From positions 1,029,501 to 1,093,500 of the forward strand of contig JACKNC010000001.1 in NCBI GenBank assembly GCA_024235095.1: a stretch of DNA of 64,000 nucleotides, read 5' to 3'. The first letter of the stretch is position 1. Every line of letters starts with the position of its first letter. Origin of the DNA: Gammaproteobacteria bacterium (GTDB lineage: Bacteria > Pseudomonadota > Gammaproteobacteria > Competibacterales > Competibacteraceae). A program made the position numbers and the translations under genes. The notes under the pieces were generated by a model. That model had not been told where the DNA came from and ran no database searches. It saw only the letters and a list, made by a program, of their open reading frames with translations. Positions 33,496 through 43,152 of this stretch are shown piece by piece.

Positions 33496-36129
33496 TTACG
33501 CCAATTGTGCGCGCACCCACTCCGGTGCCGAACGCAACGCGGCGTCAAGTTGAGTCGGATCGGTTCCGCCGGCCTGGGCCAGATCAGGTCGCCCACCGCC
33601 CTTGCCGCCGACCTGACGCGCGATCATGTTCGCCAGATCGCCGGCCTTGATGCGCGCCGTTTCTCCCGGCGTCACGCCCGCTACCAGGCGCACCTTGTCG
33701 CCCTCGACCGTCGCCAGCACAATCGCCGCCGTCTTCAGTTGCTCCTTGCAACGGTCCACGGCTTCGCGCAGGGTCTTGGCGTCGACGCCATCCAGGCGGG
33801 CAGCCAGCACTTTGATGCCATCCACGTCCACGGTCTGACCCAGCAGATCTGCGCCCTGACCGCTGGCCAGGCGACCTTTGAGTTGTTCAATTTCCTTCTC
33901 CAACTGCCGGGTGCGTTCCACCAGTTGCCGCACCTTGTCCGGGAAGTTATCACGGTCACCCTTGACCAGTTGCGCTGTCTGCCGGGCGCGCTCCTGTAGG
34001 GAAGCGATGTAGTTCAGCGCTTGCTCACCGGTGACCGCCTCGATGCGCCGCACCCCCGCTGCAACGCCGCTCTCGGCAACGATTTTGAACAGACCAATGT
34101 CCCCGACCCGCTGAACATGGGTGCCGCCGCACAATTCCGTGGAGAAATCGCCCATTTTCAGTACGCGCACCTGGTCGCCGTACTTCTCGCCGAACAGCGC
34201 CATCGCGCCGGCGGCGATGGCTTCTTCCGGGGCCATGATGGTCGTTTCCACCGCCACGTTGCCGCGAATCTGAGCGTTGACCAGCCGCTCGATAGTTTCC
34301 AGTTGTTCCGGCGTCACCGGTTCAAAATGCGAGAAGTCGAAGCGCAGCCGCTGCGGATCAACTCGTGAGCCTTTCTGCGTCACATGGGGACCGAGCACCT
34401 GGCGCAAGGCGGCGTGCATGAGATGGGTCGCGGAGTGATGCAGGGCGGTCGCCTGACGCTGAGCAACGTCGACTTGAGCCAGCACTTGCGCGCCGCGCTT
34501 TAACTGGCCCTGCTGCATCACGCCGATGTGGGTAAACACGCCTTCCCCCTGTTTTTGGGTATCGCGCACCGCGAACGCCACGCCATCCGCGCGCAGCCAG
34601 CCGGTATCGCCGACCTGACCGCCGGATTCCGCATAGAAGGGGGTGTGATCCAGGACGACAGCACCTTCTTCGCCCGCGTTCAGCGTCTCCACCGCTTGGC
34701 CATCATGGATTAGCGTGATCACAGTTGCGTTTTCTTCCACCCGGTCATAACCGTTGAACGGCGTAGCAGCAACGCTCTCCCAACTGGCTTCATGCGTTGC
34801 CATGACACCAAAGCGGCTGTGAGCGCGGGCACGCTCCCGTTGTGCGGCCATCTCACGGTCAAAACCAGCCATGTCCAGTTGCAAACTCCGTTCGCGGGCA
34901 ATGTCAGCCGTGAGGTCGACCGGGAACCCGTAGGTGTCATACAGCTTGAAGACCGCCTCGCCGGGAATAACTGTCCCCGACAGATCAGCGATGCTTTCCT
35001 CCAGCAGTTTCATGCCATGCGCCAAGGTTTCGGCGAAACGCTCTTCTTCCTGGCGAATCACCTTCGTCACCTGTTCCGCAGCGGCAGGCAGTTCCGGGTA
35101 AGCCGCGCCCATTTCCTCAACCAGTGGCGCAACTAGGGTGTGGAAAAAATAACCTTCAGCTCCCAGCTTATAACCATGGCGAATGGCCCGGCGCATGATG
35201 CGGCGTAATACATAGCCGCGCCCTTCATTAGATGGCAACACGCCATCGGTGATAAGAAACGCGGTGGCGCGAATGTGGTCGGCAATCACCTTGAGCGAAC
35301 TGGATGCTAAATCCTGCGCGCCGGTGGCCTGCGCGGCGGCCTGGATCAGATGGCGAAACAGGTCGATCTCATAATTGCTGTGGACGCCCTGCATGACCGC
35401 CGCCAATCGCTCCAGCCCCATGCCGGTATCTACCGAAGGCTTGGGCAAAGGCGTCAGCGTTCCGTCGGCGCTGCGGTCGAACTGCATGAACACCAGGTTC
35501 CAAATCTCGATGTAACGGTCGCCGTCCTCATCCGGCGTACCAGGAGGACCACCGGCGATCTCCGGACCATGATCGTAGAAAATTTCCGAACAGGGGCCAC
35601 AGGGACCCGTATCGCCCATCGCCCAGAAATTGTCGCTTTCGTAACGCTTGCCGCCGGGCTTGTCGCCAATGCGGGCAATGCGCTCGCGAGGCACCTGAAT
35701 TTCTTCAGCCCAGACTTGATAAGCCTCGTCGTCGGTTTCATAGACCGTGACCCACAGCCTGTCTGCCGGCAGTTTCAAAATGCCGGTTAGAAACTCCCAG
35801 GCAAAATGAATGGCGTTGGTCTTGAAATAGTCGCCAAAACTGAAGTTGCCCAGCATCTCGAAAAAGGTGTGATGACGGGCGGTGTAGCCGACGTTTTCCA
35901 AATCGTTGTGCTTACCACCGGCGCGCACGCAGCGTTGAGCGGTGGCGGCCCGGCGATAAGAGCGCAGGTCGCGGCCAGTGAAGACATCCTTGAACTGCAC
36001 CATGCCGGCGTTGGTGAACAACAGCGTGGTGTCGTTAATAGGAACCAAGGGACTGCTGGCCACCACTTCGTGGCCGTGGTCATGAAAGTAGCTTAGAAAC
36101 AGTTGGCGAAGTTCGGCGCTGCTGGTCAT
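33496..36129 (-). CDS. alaS: Alanyl-tRNA synthetase
   Basis: 877 residues from ATG 36129 (MTSSAELRQLFLSYFHDHGHEVV), the normal start and length; the longer open frame upstream is not conserved. Class II core: LLFTNAGMVQFKDVFTG, RAGGKHNDLENVGYTARHHTFFEMLGNFSFGDYFK, DTGMGLERLA, NEGRGYVLRRIMRRA. Editing domain: HHSATHLMHAAL (HxxxH) and ELCGGTHVQRVGDIG (Cys, His) that clear Ser/Gly mischarging. C-terminal C-Ala with GGGRPDLAQAGG. Confidence 0.98.
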   Translation of the reverse strand: MTSSAELRQLFLSYFHDHGHEVVASSPLVPINDTTLLFTNAGMVQFKDVFTGRDLRSYRRAATAQRCVRAGGKHNDLENVGYTARHHTFFEMLGNFSFGDYFKTNAIHFAWEFLTGILKLPADRLWVTVYETDDEAYQVWAEEIQVPRERIARIGDKPGGKRYESDNFWAMGDTGPCGPCSEIFYDHGPEIAGGPPGTPDEDGDRYIEIWNLVFMQFDRSADGTLTPLPKPSVDTGMGLERLAAVMQGVHSNYEIDLFRHLIQAAAQATGAQDLASSSLKVIADHIRATAFLITDGVLPSNEGRGYVLRRIMRRAIRHGYKLGAEGYFFHTLVAPLVEEMGAAYPELPAAAEQVTKVIRQEEERFAETLAHGMKLLEESIADLSGTVIPGEAVFKLYDTYGFPVDLTADIARERSLQLDMAGFDREMAAQRERARAHSRFGVMATHEASWESVAATPFNGYDRVEENATVITLIHDGQAVETLNAGEEGAVVLDHTPFYAESGGQVGDTGWLRADGVAFAVRDTQKQGEGVFTHIGVMQQGQLKRGAQVLAQVDVAQRQATALHHSATHLMHAALRQVLGPHVTQKGSRVDPQRLRFDFSHFEPVTPEQLETIERLVNAQIRGNVAVETTIMAPEEAIAAGAMALFGEKYGDQVRVLKMGDFSTELCGGTHVQRVGDIGLFKIVAESGVAAGVRRIEAVTGEQALNYIASLQERARQTAQLVKGDRDNFPDKVRQLVERTRQLEKEIEQLKGRLASGQGADLLGQTVDVDGIKVLAARLDGVDAKTLREAVDRCKEQLKTAAIVLATVEGDKVRLVAGVTPGETARIKAGDLANMIARQVGGKGGGRPDLAQAGGTDPTQLDAALRSAPEWVRAQLA

Positions 36130-36507
36130 GGTCGGTGATCGGTGTTCGGTAGCTAAGTGAGTAGACAAGGTATAAAGTGTAACGCAATTCCTAGAACCCC
36201 AAAACGATTCGGAATTCTTCGCTAGTCGTGGCAAAGCCGAATTTCCCGGATCATAGGCTAAAAAGGAATGTCGTCGAATGGGGAGGAGCCTTTCAGATTG
36301 GTTGCTGGTCCAGACATTGATCGGAATGAGGTTCTTCGAGGGTTCTTGTGGAATCAATTCCATTTAAGCAGGTTCACTCTATTAAACTCGCTGGAAGCCG
36401 GCCATGCTGCTTTTTAGATTAACAAGTTGGCAAGATAGCCTCATCTTTCCAGCATTGATTCCATCGCCCTGTTCTCTCGCCTCGAGTGGGGGAAAGGGCT
36501 TTCATTC
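36130..36507. other. Intergenic region between divergent alaS and the hydrogenase protease gene
   Basis: 378 bp. It must hold the alaS promoter on the minus strand and the promoter of the plus-strand protease gene. I see no RNA gene, repeat or convincing operator. The open frame extending alaS upstream (to 36363) shows no conserved protein. Confidence 0.5.
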
Positions 36508-36993
36508 ATGAACCGGGTCATTGTGCTGGGCGTTGGCAATATCCTACTCCGGGACGAGGGCGTCGGGGTGCGAGTGGTCGAGGCGTTGGCGGAACGCTAT
36601 GATCTGCCTCCCGAAGTGGAAGTAGTCGATGGCGGCACGGTGGGCATGGATTTGCTCGACACCCTGGCCGGTTGTGATCATTTACTCATCTGTGATGCGG
36701 TGCAGACCGGCGCACCGCCCGCGACGGTGGTGAAACTGGCCGATGCCGAAATACCCGCCTTGTTTCAGGCCCGCTATTCGCCCCATCAACTCGGGTTGTC
36801 TGAAGTGCTGGCCACCTTGATTCTGATGGAGGAAGCGCCACGCGCAATCACGTTAATTGGCGTGGTTCCGGCAGATATGGAGTTGGGCGCTGAACTGTCT
36901 TCCGAGGTAGCGTCGGTTGTCGGCGAAGCGGTCGATATGGTGGCGGCGGAGCTTTGCGCACTGGGCTTTCCTCTTACTCTGCCCAGCGCTTGA
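36508..36993 (+). CDS. [NiFe]-hydrogenase maturation protease (HyaD/HybD family)
   Basis: 161 residues. VIVLGVGNILLRDEGVGVRVVEAL holds the nickel-sensing acidic residue (RDEGVG), followed by DGGTVGMDLLDTLAGCDHLLICDAV and SPHQLGLSEVLATLILM with the conserved His. These peptidases remove the C-terminal extension of the hydrogenase large subunit once nickel is inserted. No hydrogenase structural gene is in the window, so its partner lies elsewhere. The DUF4921 gene begins 84 bp downstream. Confidence 0.93.
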   Translation: MNRVIVLGVGNILLRDEGVGVRVVEALAERYDLPPEVEVVDGGTVGMDLLDTLAGCDHLLICDAVQTGAPPATVVKLADAEIPALFQARYSPHQLGLSEVLATLILMEEAPRAITLIGVVPADMELGAELSSEVASVVGEAVDMVAAELCALGFPLTLPSA

Positions 36994-37077
36994 AGTCACA
37001 TGGAGCGAATGGCGTGTCTGGACTAGAATGAAGTAACGCAGACTCATTACCAAACGCAACAGCGAGGCACACTGGGC

Positions 37078-38472
37078 ATGTCGCCGCAGATTATCCCTGA
37101 ATCCAATTATTTGATGCGGATGGCCGACGGGACCATCAAACAGGTGAATCCCTTTACAGGAACGGAAGTCTGGACCGTTCCCGGTCGGGGCAATCGACCT
37201 TTGGGCGTTAGCATGCCCAATCCTTTGCCCCTTGAACCGACTCAGAGGGACGCTCACTGTTCGTTTTGCACTCGGCGCTATCTGGAAACTCCACCCGAGA
37301 AGGCGCGTTTAGTCAAAACCGATGGGGGTTTTACGACCCTGCGCCATCTCCACGCCGATGCGCTGTTCAATACTGTCGCGGAATTCCGGCGCATCCCCAA
37401 TCTGTTCGAGATCGTGTCCTTTGACTATTGGCAAAAGAACTTTGGCTACCGGATTCCTGACGCCATTGAAGCTCACAAATGTGATTATCTGGCTTCGGAA
37501 GCCGGTCGCCACCACGTTTTGCAGGTGGTGGAACAGCGCCTCAAGGCTGCGGGTATGGATGATACCGCCTGTAACCGGCTGTCCCAGGACGAGAAGTTGC
37601 AAATGGCGAATGCCTTTTTCGGCGGCGGCCATGAAGTGGTCGTCGCCCGGCGCCATTTCGTCGACGGCGCAACTCATAATCATCAATTGGCGTCCTCGGG
37701 TGCGCTGACACCGGAAGAGCATTACCAGTATTTGCGCTTCACCATCGACGCCATGCGCGATTTATACGTCAATAATCGCTACGTGCGTTATGTCGCGGTC
37801 TTCCAGAACTGGTTGAAACCGGCGGGGGCGTCTTTCGATCACTTGCACAAGCAACTGGTGGCGATTGACGAGCGCGGCGTCCAGAACGAGGTGGAGTTGC
37901 AAAGGGTGCGAGCCAACCCGAATATTTACAACGAAGCAGCGGTTAATTTCGCCGCCTACCGCAATTTGGTCGTCGCCGAAAACGATCATGCCATCGCTTA
38001 TGCCGGTTTTGGTCATCGCTATCCGACGCTGGAGATTTTCTCCAAGAGCGAGCGTAGCCAGCCGTGGAATCACTCCCCGGAAGAACTGCGCGCCATGTCT
38101 GATCTGGTACATGGCTGCCATGCTGCCGCCGGCGCGGAGATTCCCTGTAACGAAGAGTGGTACTACAAACCGCCTGACGTGGATGTGCCGATGCCATGGC
38201 GGATTCTGATTAAATGGCGGGTGTCGACGCCAGCGGGTTTTGAGGGTGGCACCAAGATCTATGTCAATACCATCGATCCGGAAACTTTGCGCGACCGGAT
38301 GGTGCCCCGGCTGTTTCAACTTAAGAACGAGGGGCGAATTGCGCTGATGAAGATCGCTTTTGAGTGCGCCTGCGTACCCAACTGTCTTCGGTACAATCCG
38401 GCTGTGCGGCAACAGGAATCCCACCATCCCGAATTTCCGCCGCTGTCGAGCGGCCTGGCGCCGGAGGAATGA
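37078..38472 (+). CDS. DUF4921 / GalT-HIT-like nucleotidyltransferase-type protein
   Basis: 464 residues. An N-terminal CSFC motif (DAHCSFCTRRYLETPPEK) and a central VFQNWLKPAGASFDHLHKQLVAIDERG recall the metal site and the HxH-like active centre of galactose-1-phosphate uridylyltransferases and HIT hydrolases; NHQLASSGAL and SYRNLVVAENDHAIAYAGFGHRYP-type segments are family-specific. Substrate is unknown; the family is widely annotated as DUF4921. Three C-terminal Cys (FECACVPNC) may bind a second metal. Located upstream of rnpB. Confidence 0.75.
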   Translation: MSPQIIPESNYLMRMADGTIKQVNPFTGTEVWTVPGRGNRPLGVSMPNPLPLEPTQRDAHCSFCTRRYLETPPEKARLVKTDGGFTTLRHLHADALFNTVAEFRRIPNLFEIVSFDYWQKNFGYRIPDAIEAHKCDYLASEAGRHHVLQVVEQRLKAAGMDDTACNRLSQDEKLQMANAFFGGGHEVVVARRHFVDGATHNHQLASSGALTPEEHYQYLRFTIDAMRDLYVNNRYVRYVAVFQNWLKPAGASFDHLHKQLVAIDERGVQNEVELQRVRANPNIYNEAAVNFAAYRNLVVAENDHAIAYAGFGHRYPTLEIFSKSERSQPWNHSPEELRAMSDLVHGCHAAAGAEIPCNEEWYYKPPDVDVPMPWRILIKWRVSTPAGFEGGTKIYVNTIDPETLRDRMVPRLFQLKNEGRIALMKIAFECACVPNCLRYNPAVRQQESHHPEFPPLSSGLAPEE

Positions 38473-38504
38473 GGGTTGCGCCTTCTGGTGGGGCCTTGTG
38501 AACG

Positions 38505-38529
38505 ATAGATGATCAACGGATACTAAACC
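38505..38529 (+). promoter_or_regulatory. rnpB: Possible rnpB promoter
   Basis: TTGTGA (about 38505) and TACTAA (about 38521-38526 region) precede the RNA start by a suitable distance, with a spacer of about 19, longer than ideal. Suggestive only. Confidence 0.3.
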
Positions 38530-38531
38530 TT

Positions 38532-38884
38532 GGGAACCGGCTGGACGGTCGCTGTGCCGCTGATGGCATAGAGGAAAGTCCGGGCTCCACAGGACAGGGC
38601 GCCAGGTAACGCCTGGGCGGCGCAAGCCGACGGAAAGTGCCACAGAAAACATACCGCCCACGTTCGCAAGAACCGGCAAGGGTGAAAAGGTGTGGTAAGA
38701 GCGCACCGCGCGGCTGGCAACAGGCGCGGCACGGTAAACCCCGCCCGGAGCAAGACCAAATAGAGGAGCGTTTACGTGTGGTCCGCACGGCTCCTGGGTA
38801 GGTCGCTACAGGCGCTTGGCGACAAGCGTCGCAGATGAATGGCCGTCCTCGACAGAACCCGGCTTACAGGCCGGTTCCCGCTTG
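38532..38884 (+). ncRNA. rnpB: RNase P RNA (type A)
   Basis: The ends GGGAACCGGC and GCCGGTTCCC pair. The universally conserved elements are present: GAGGAAAGTCCGGGCTCC, AGGGTGCCAGGTAACGCC-type (here CAGGGCGCCAGGTAACGCC), AAGGGTGAAA, GGTAAGAGCGCACCGCGC, GCACGGTAAAC, GAGCAAGACCAAATAG and GACAGAACCCGGCTTA. Length ~353 nt. Catalytic RNA that processes tRNA 5' ends. Confidence 0.98.
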
Positions 38885-38904
38885 ATTCTCATTCGAGATA
38901 CATA

Positions 38905-38932
38905 CCCCGCAGCAAGCTGCGAGGTCCTTTTT
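38905..38932 (+). terminator. rnpB: Rho-independent terminator of rnpB
   Basis: CCCCGCAGC-AA-GCTGCGAGG hairpin followed by TCCTTTTT, about 20 bases downstream of the mature RNA end. Confidence 0.7.
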
Positions 38933-39003
38933 CAGCCTATTGAGGATTTTTGTCCTGTACTGAGTCATTTAACATAATGAGAATTGGTATTACCTCCTGA
39001 GCG

Positions 39004-39669
39004 ATGAATTCTCGGTCAATCACCATGAACACCTTTGTGCTACTTGAAATCCGTCCCGGATTATTGTTGGATTTAGCACCGATACAGGTCTGGGGGTGGC
39101 TGGAAAATGCCCTGTTGCTGCCGGCCGACGCCACTTGCTATGGCATGGTCACCACCGGTCAAGCGCAATTGCGCGATCTAGAGGCAGGCCGCTTCGATCT
39201 GTGTCGGGGGATGTTCTTCACCGTGCCTAATGTGAGTTCAGTACAGGGCGGCAGTGGCCTGGTGATTGTCTTGGCTGGTTATCGCGGCTTACGGCAGATC
39301 GGCGGCCCGCTGGAGGCAACTGGGCGCTTACGCTATATCGATGGGTGCAGTGATACGCTACTGATTTGCCCGCCGCGCTGGGGCGAGCCTTGCCTCAACC
39401 ACTTGCACATTCCACCGCATACCGACCAGACGCCACATACCCATCCTTCCGTACGGATCGGAGTGATTATGGGAGGAACTGGTGAGTGCCGTACTCCTGA
39501 TGGTGTGTATCCGCTGCAACCCGGCATTGGCTGGTATATTCCGACCGGTTATCAGCACTCCTTTTTCACACAGGATGAAGCGCTGGACGTGGTGGCTTGG
39601 CACCCGGACAGCGATTTTGGACCGCACGATGAAGATCATCCGATGATTAATCGGACGATCATTGAATGA
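39004..39669 (+). CDS. Cupin-domain protein
   Basis: 221 residues; ATG 39028 (MNTFVLLEIRPG) is an alternative start. The C-terminal half is a cupin: HIPPHTDQTPHTHPSVRIGVIMGGTGECRTPDGVYPLQPGIGWYIPTGYQHSF, with His residues of motif 1 (HTHPSVRIG, unusual lacking the Glu) and motif 2 (PTGYQHSF). The N-terminal half repeats a degenerate jelly roll. Metal-binding enzyme or sensor; substrate unknown. Ends EDHPMINRTIIE. Confidence 0.7.
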   Translation: MNSRSITMNTFVLLEIRPGLLLDLAPIQVWGWLENALLLPADATCYGMVTTGQAQLRDLEAGRFDLCRGMFFTVPNVSSVQGGSGLVIVLAGYRGLRQIGGPLEATGRLRYIDGCSDTLLICPPRWGEPCLNHLHIPPHTDQTPHTHPSVRIGVIMGGTGECRTPDGVYPLQPGIGWYIPTGYQHSFFTQDEALDVVAWHPDSDFGPHDEDHPMINRTIIE

Positions 39670-39801
39670 TACTAAATTGCGTTCAATGATATATTGACAA
39701 CCCATTCGAACCCTGCGAGTCCGGAGACTCGGACTGGATCTTTTTCCAGGGTGCGCAGGACATCCTCAAGGACATCTTCCACGGCGCTTAAATCGTGAAA
39801 A

Positions 39802-40041
39802 ATGATCGCCCGCGATGTGCCGGAAATGGCCGATCATTTAGCAAATTCGTTTCGACCGGGAATCAACCTGGAATTGCAAAGCGCCGTGGAAAAAAATTTG
39901 TTGAATATGCATGAAAATCCAATGGGCCCGGATGCGCTTCAGGCAACGTCCGGCATTCAACGCTTCGAACGGTTGACCGCCGCCGATCAAGATGGACTGG
40001 CTGAATGGCGGAAAACGCTGGCTTTGGCGGTAGACGATTGA
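39802..40041 (+). pseudogene. Remnant of a phosphonate/phosphate-binding (PhnD-like) protein
   Basis: 79 residues resembling only the C-terminal end of PhnD-like periplasmic binding proteins (LQSAVEKNLLNMHENPMGPDALQATSGIQRFERLTAADQDGLAEW). A signal peptide and the ligand-binding lobes are absent and nothing upstream (39670-39801) replaces them. Such proteins are often encoded just before a membrane GGDEF-EAL sensor, as here. So it is likely a decayed partner. Confidence 0.45.
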
Positions 40042-42584
40042 CTACCTCGAACATCAATCGCCGGTATATTGTTTTCTTTCTGCTGTTGTTGACACTGGTC
40101 GTGGGCGCCGTCCTCGGCGCTTCGGGATACCTGGTTTTGCAAGGTGCAACGCGGTTGCAGCAGGACTTGCAGGATTTTTTCGAGGCTGAGGAAAGCACTC
40201 GTCAGGAAGAAGCCTTGCGCGCGACTGCGGTCTACCTGCGGAGCCGGCTGTTCAACCCGCTCTATAGCCTGAACATCGAAAAACTGAACGAGGAAATCGC
40301 TCAGGTTTGCGCTTGGCTACCGGTATCCCGCTTTCTGGTCAGCGACCGCACCGGGCGCATTTTGAGCGATGGTACGCCAGAAAACCGTTTGTATGGCGCA
40401 ACCCTGGCGTTGCCGATGTCCGGTTCGACCGAAGAAGAACCGATCATCCGGCCTACATCCGAAGGTCTGGAACTGTTTTTCGTGATTAGCTACGGTGAAG
40501 TGATTGCCGGTTTCGCCAACGTGAAGCTCTCCAATGCATCTCTGGAGATGTCCCTGCACCGCTTAAATGCCGCCAGCAACCAATCCTGGCAGGATTATCG
40601 GCAAGGGTTGACGCGGCTGGCGATAGCCGCCGTACTAACCATAGTCTTGCTGGGTAGTCTGCTCAGTGTCCTGCTCTCGCGCATCCTGGCGCGACCGCTG
40701 GCCCCAATGGCCAAAGCAGCGCATAAATATGTTGAAGGCCGGCGAGAACCGGCGTTGCCGGTGCAGTCGAACGATGAACTTGATCAATTGGCCCTGACGC
40801 TCAATAAACTGGCCCAAAATTTACGAAACAGCCATGAACTTCTCGACCAGGCGCAGCGCATTGCCCGTCTGGGTTCCTGGAGTTGGCAGCCAGGTCGTCC
40901 GGAATTGCACTGGTCGGCGGAAGTCTATCGCATCTTTGGCGCGCATCCCCTGGCTTTCACACCCACGGTCGATGAGATGCTTGGTTTCATCAGGTTCGAT
41001 CAGCGCGATCAGATCCGCAAATATTTTACCCTGCCCCTGCACGAAACTCGTTTCCAACAGGAAACGACCCTGGTCTGTCCGGGCGGCGAGGAGCGCATCG
41101 TCCTCTTGCAAGGAGAGGCGAGCGACACGGAAGTGTCGGGAAAGCGATGGGTCGGCACGATCCAGGACATTACCGAGCGTAAGCACGCCGAAGGACAAAT
41201 GGCCTATTTGGCCAACTATGACGCACTCACCGGTTTACCTAACCGTTATCTGTTCCAGGACCGGCTGGAGCATGCCTTGAGCCAGGCTGATCGCAGTGGC
41301 GAACAATTGGCGCTGCTATTTCTCGATCTGGATCGTTTCAAGGCGATTAACGATACCTTTGGGCATGATGTGGGCGATGAACTCCTGAAAAAAGCAGCTC
41401 GGCGGCTGATGGATACCGTGCGCAACAGCGACACAGTGGCGAGATTGGGCGGCGATGAATTCATCCTGTTGCTGGAAAACGTGATCGATAGCGAGGAAGT
41501 CAGCCACGTCGCCGGAAAGGTGCTCGCCCGCATGAATCAGCCTTTCCATCTGAGCGGACGCGACCTGTTCGTCTCGGCCAGCATCGGCATTGCGCTGTAC
41601 CCCGGCGACGCCAGCGATGTCCATACCCTGCTGAAGCATGCCGATACGGCGATGTATCAGGCCAAGGAGCAGGGCCGCGCCGCCTATCGCTTTTTCACCA
41701 GCGAACTGAACCAACAGGTACAAGCGCACTTGCTGCTGGAAACCGCTTTGCGCCATGCGCTGGAGCGCGGCGAATTCGCCTTGCATTTCCAACCCCAAGC
41801 GCAACTTGACGATGGCCGGATCATCGGGGTCGAGGCGTTGTTACGCTGGCAGCCGGCGCAGAGCGATCCGATTTCGCCCGCCGACTTTATTCCGATTCTG
41901 GAAGACACCGGACTGATTCTGGCCGTAGGCGAATGGGTATTGCGCGAAGCATGCGGTTGGCTGAAGCGCTGGGAGCAAGCGGGATTGCCCATGCCGCGCG
42001 TGGCGGTCAATCTTTCAGCGCGGCAGCTTCAGCAGGGCGCCCTGGTGCGGATCATTGCCGATATTCTGGCATCCCATGAATTGGCAGCCGAGCGCTTGGA
42101 GTTGGAAATCACCGAAAGCATTCTGGTAGAGCAGGCGACCAGCGCACCGGCCATCACCGAGTTACAGGCGATGGGTGTGCGTTGGGCAATTGACGATTTC
42201 GGCACCGGTTATTGTTCGCTGAGCTATCTCAAACGGTTTGCCGTGGATACGCTGAAGATCGACCGCAGTTTCGTGCGCGATGTGGCTACCGACAGCGATG
42301 ACGCCGCGATCACCGCCGCCATCATTACCCTGGCGCACAACCTGGAGCTAACGGTTGTCGCTGAAGGCGTGGAATCTGTGGAGCAAGTCATGTTCCTGCG
42401 TCACCACGACTGCGACTCTCTGCAAGGCTTCCTGGCCAGTCCGCCGTTGCCGCCGGAGGCTTGCGAAGCGTGGTTGCGCCAGCAGACGGTTCAGGATGGC
42501 GCATTATTCTGGCGGGCACCCGCCAACACCTGTTCGTATGAAGGCGGTTCAAGCGCGACTTGCTCCGTGGGTATTGCCGGGTAA
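40005..42584 (+). CDS. Membrane GGDEF-EAL protein (cyclic di-GMP turnover) with PAS domain
   Basis: 859 residues; a TTG at 40038 (TTSNINRRY) is an alternative start that avoids the overlap. TM1 ~22-45, periplasmic sensor ~46-200, TM2 ~205-228, HAMP, then PAS (LGSWSWQPGRPELHWSAEVYRIFG) ~285-395. GGDEF domain ~400-560 with intact RLGGDEFILL and YDALTGLPNRYLFQDRL. EAL domain ~575-835 with VEALLRWQ, ITESILVEQ, DDFGTGYCSLSYL, TVVAEGVES. Both catalytic signatures are intact, so it could make and degrade c-di-GMP. Confidence 0.93.
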   Translation: MAENAGFGGRRLTTSNINRRYIVFFLLLLTLVVGAVLGASGYLVLQGATRLQQDLQDFFEAEESTRQEEALRATAVYLRSRLFNPLYSLNIEKLNEEIAQVCAWLPVSRFLVSDRTGRILSDGTPENRLYGATLALPMSGSTEEEPIIRPTSEGLELFFVISYGEVIAGFANVKLSNASLEMSLHRLNAASNQSWQDYRQGLTRLAIAAVLTIVLLGSLLSVLLSRILARPLAPMAKAAHKYVEGRREPALPVQSNDELDQLALTLNKLAQNLRNSHELLDQAQRIARLGSWSWQPGRPELHWSAEVYRIFGAHPLAFTPTVDEMLGFIRFDQRDQIRKYFTLPLHETRFQQETTLVCPGGEERIVLLQGEASDTEVSGKRWVGTIQDITERKHAEGQMAYLANYDALTGLPNRYLFQDRLEHALSQADRSGEQLALLFLDLDRFKAINDTFGHDVGDELLKKAARRLMDTVRNSDTVARLGGDEFILLLENVIDSEEVSHVAGKVLARMNQPFHLSGRDLFVSASIGIALYPGDASDVHTLLKHADTAMYQAKEQGRAAYRFFTSELNQQVQAHLLLETALRHALERGEFALHFQPQAQLDDGRIIGVEALLRWQPAQSDPISPADFIPILEDTGLILAVGEWVLREACGWLKRWEQAGLPMPRVAVNLSARQLQQGALVRIIADILASHELAAERLELEITESILVEQATSAPAITELQAMGVRWAIDDFGTGYCSLSYLKRFAVDTLKIDRSFVRDVATDSDDAAITAAIITLAHNLELTVVAEGVESVEQVMFLRHHDCDSLQGFLASPPLPPEACEAWLRQQTVQDGALFWRAPANTCSYEGGSSATCSVGIAG

Positions 42585-42604
42585 GAGCCGATTGGTGGGC
42601 GATT

Positions 42605-43065
42605 AACCTGCTGCCGACTCCTCACCCGATAATGTTTAACGGTCCCACGCGTTGTCTTAAGGTACAATTAAAGCGTTCAATTTTATGCGTTTGACCACTT
42701 TCTTTACCGACGGCTTTATGGCGTTTGCTGGGGAATGTCACACTGTAGGACTCTCAGAAATCCGTGTAGCAGATGGTGCACTGTCGATAAACGGGCGGTA
42801 ACGAGTCCCACAGTCCTTGGGCGCCTTTCTAGCTCTGATCTCCAACAAAAACGCCAATGATCTCATCGGCTCTTTGATCGATGGTCAGAAAAACCCATTA
42901 TTTATCATTCTCATTTCCGAAAAAAGACCAGAGTTCGTCACATTGGATCACGAGCTTGCCTTTAAGCTTTTTTTTGGCTCTTCGAGGTTATGTTTATGAT
43001 TATAAATACTGCCGTTTTTAACGACATTTAATGAATGGCAACGTGGATAAATCATGGATTTTTAT
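42605..43065 (-). pseudogene. IS1-family transposase, decayed
   Basis: On the minus strand, in shifting frames, one reads YPRCHSLNVVKNGSIYNHKHNL (zinc ribbon), QCDELWSFFGNEND (first Asp), DQRADEIIGVFVGD, LWDSLPPVYRQCTICYTDF (second Asp) and SKRHKAVGKESGQTHKIERFNCTLRQRVG (Glu). Several stops and frame changes interrupt it, so it is dead. No clear ends or duplication. Fills the otherwise empty 42585-43152 space. Confidence 0.75.
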
Positions 43066-43152
43066 CGCTCATCTTACCATCACTAAAATCATCCTATAAG
43101 TCAGTCACCACTTTCTACAGGACTACCCAAAAATTATTAAGGAGCAAGTCTA

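Noticed and set aside
38513..38788. Minus-strand ORFs opposite rnpB
   Set aside because: They are antisense to a structured RNA with universally conserved bases.
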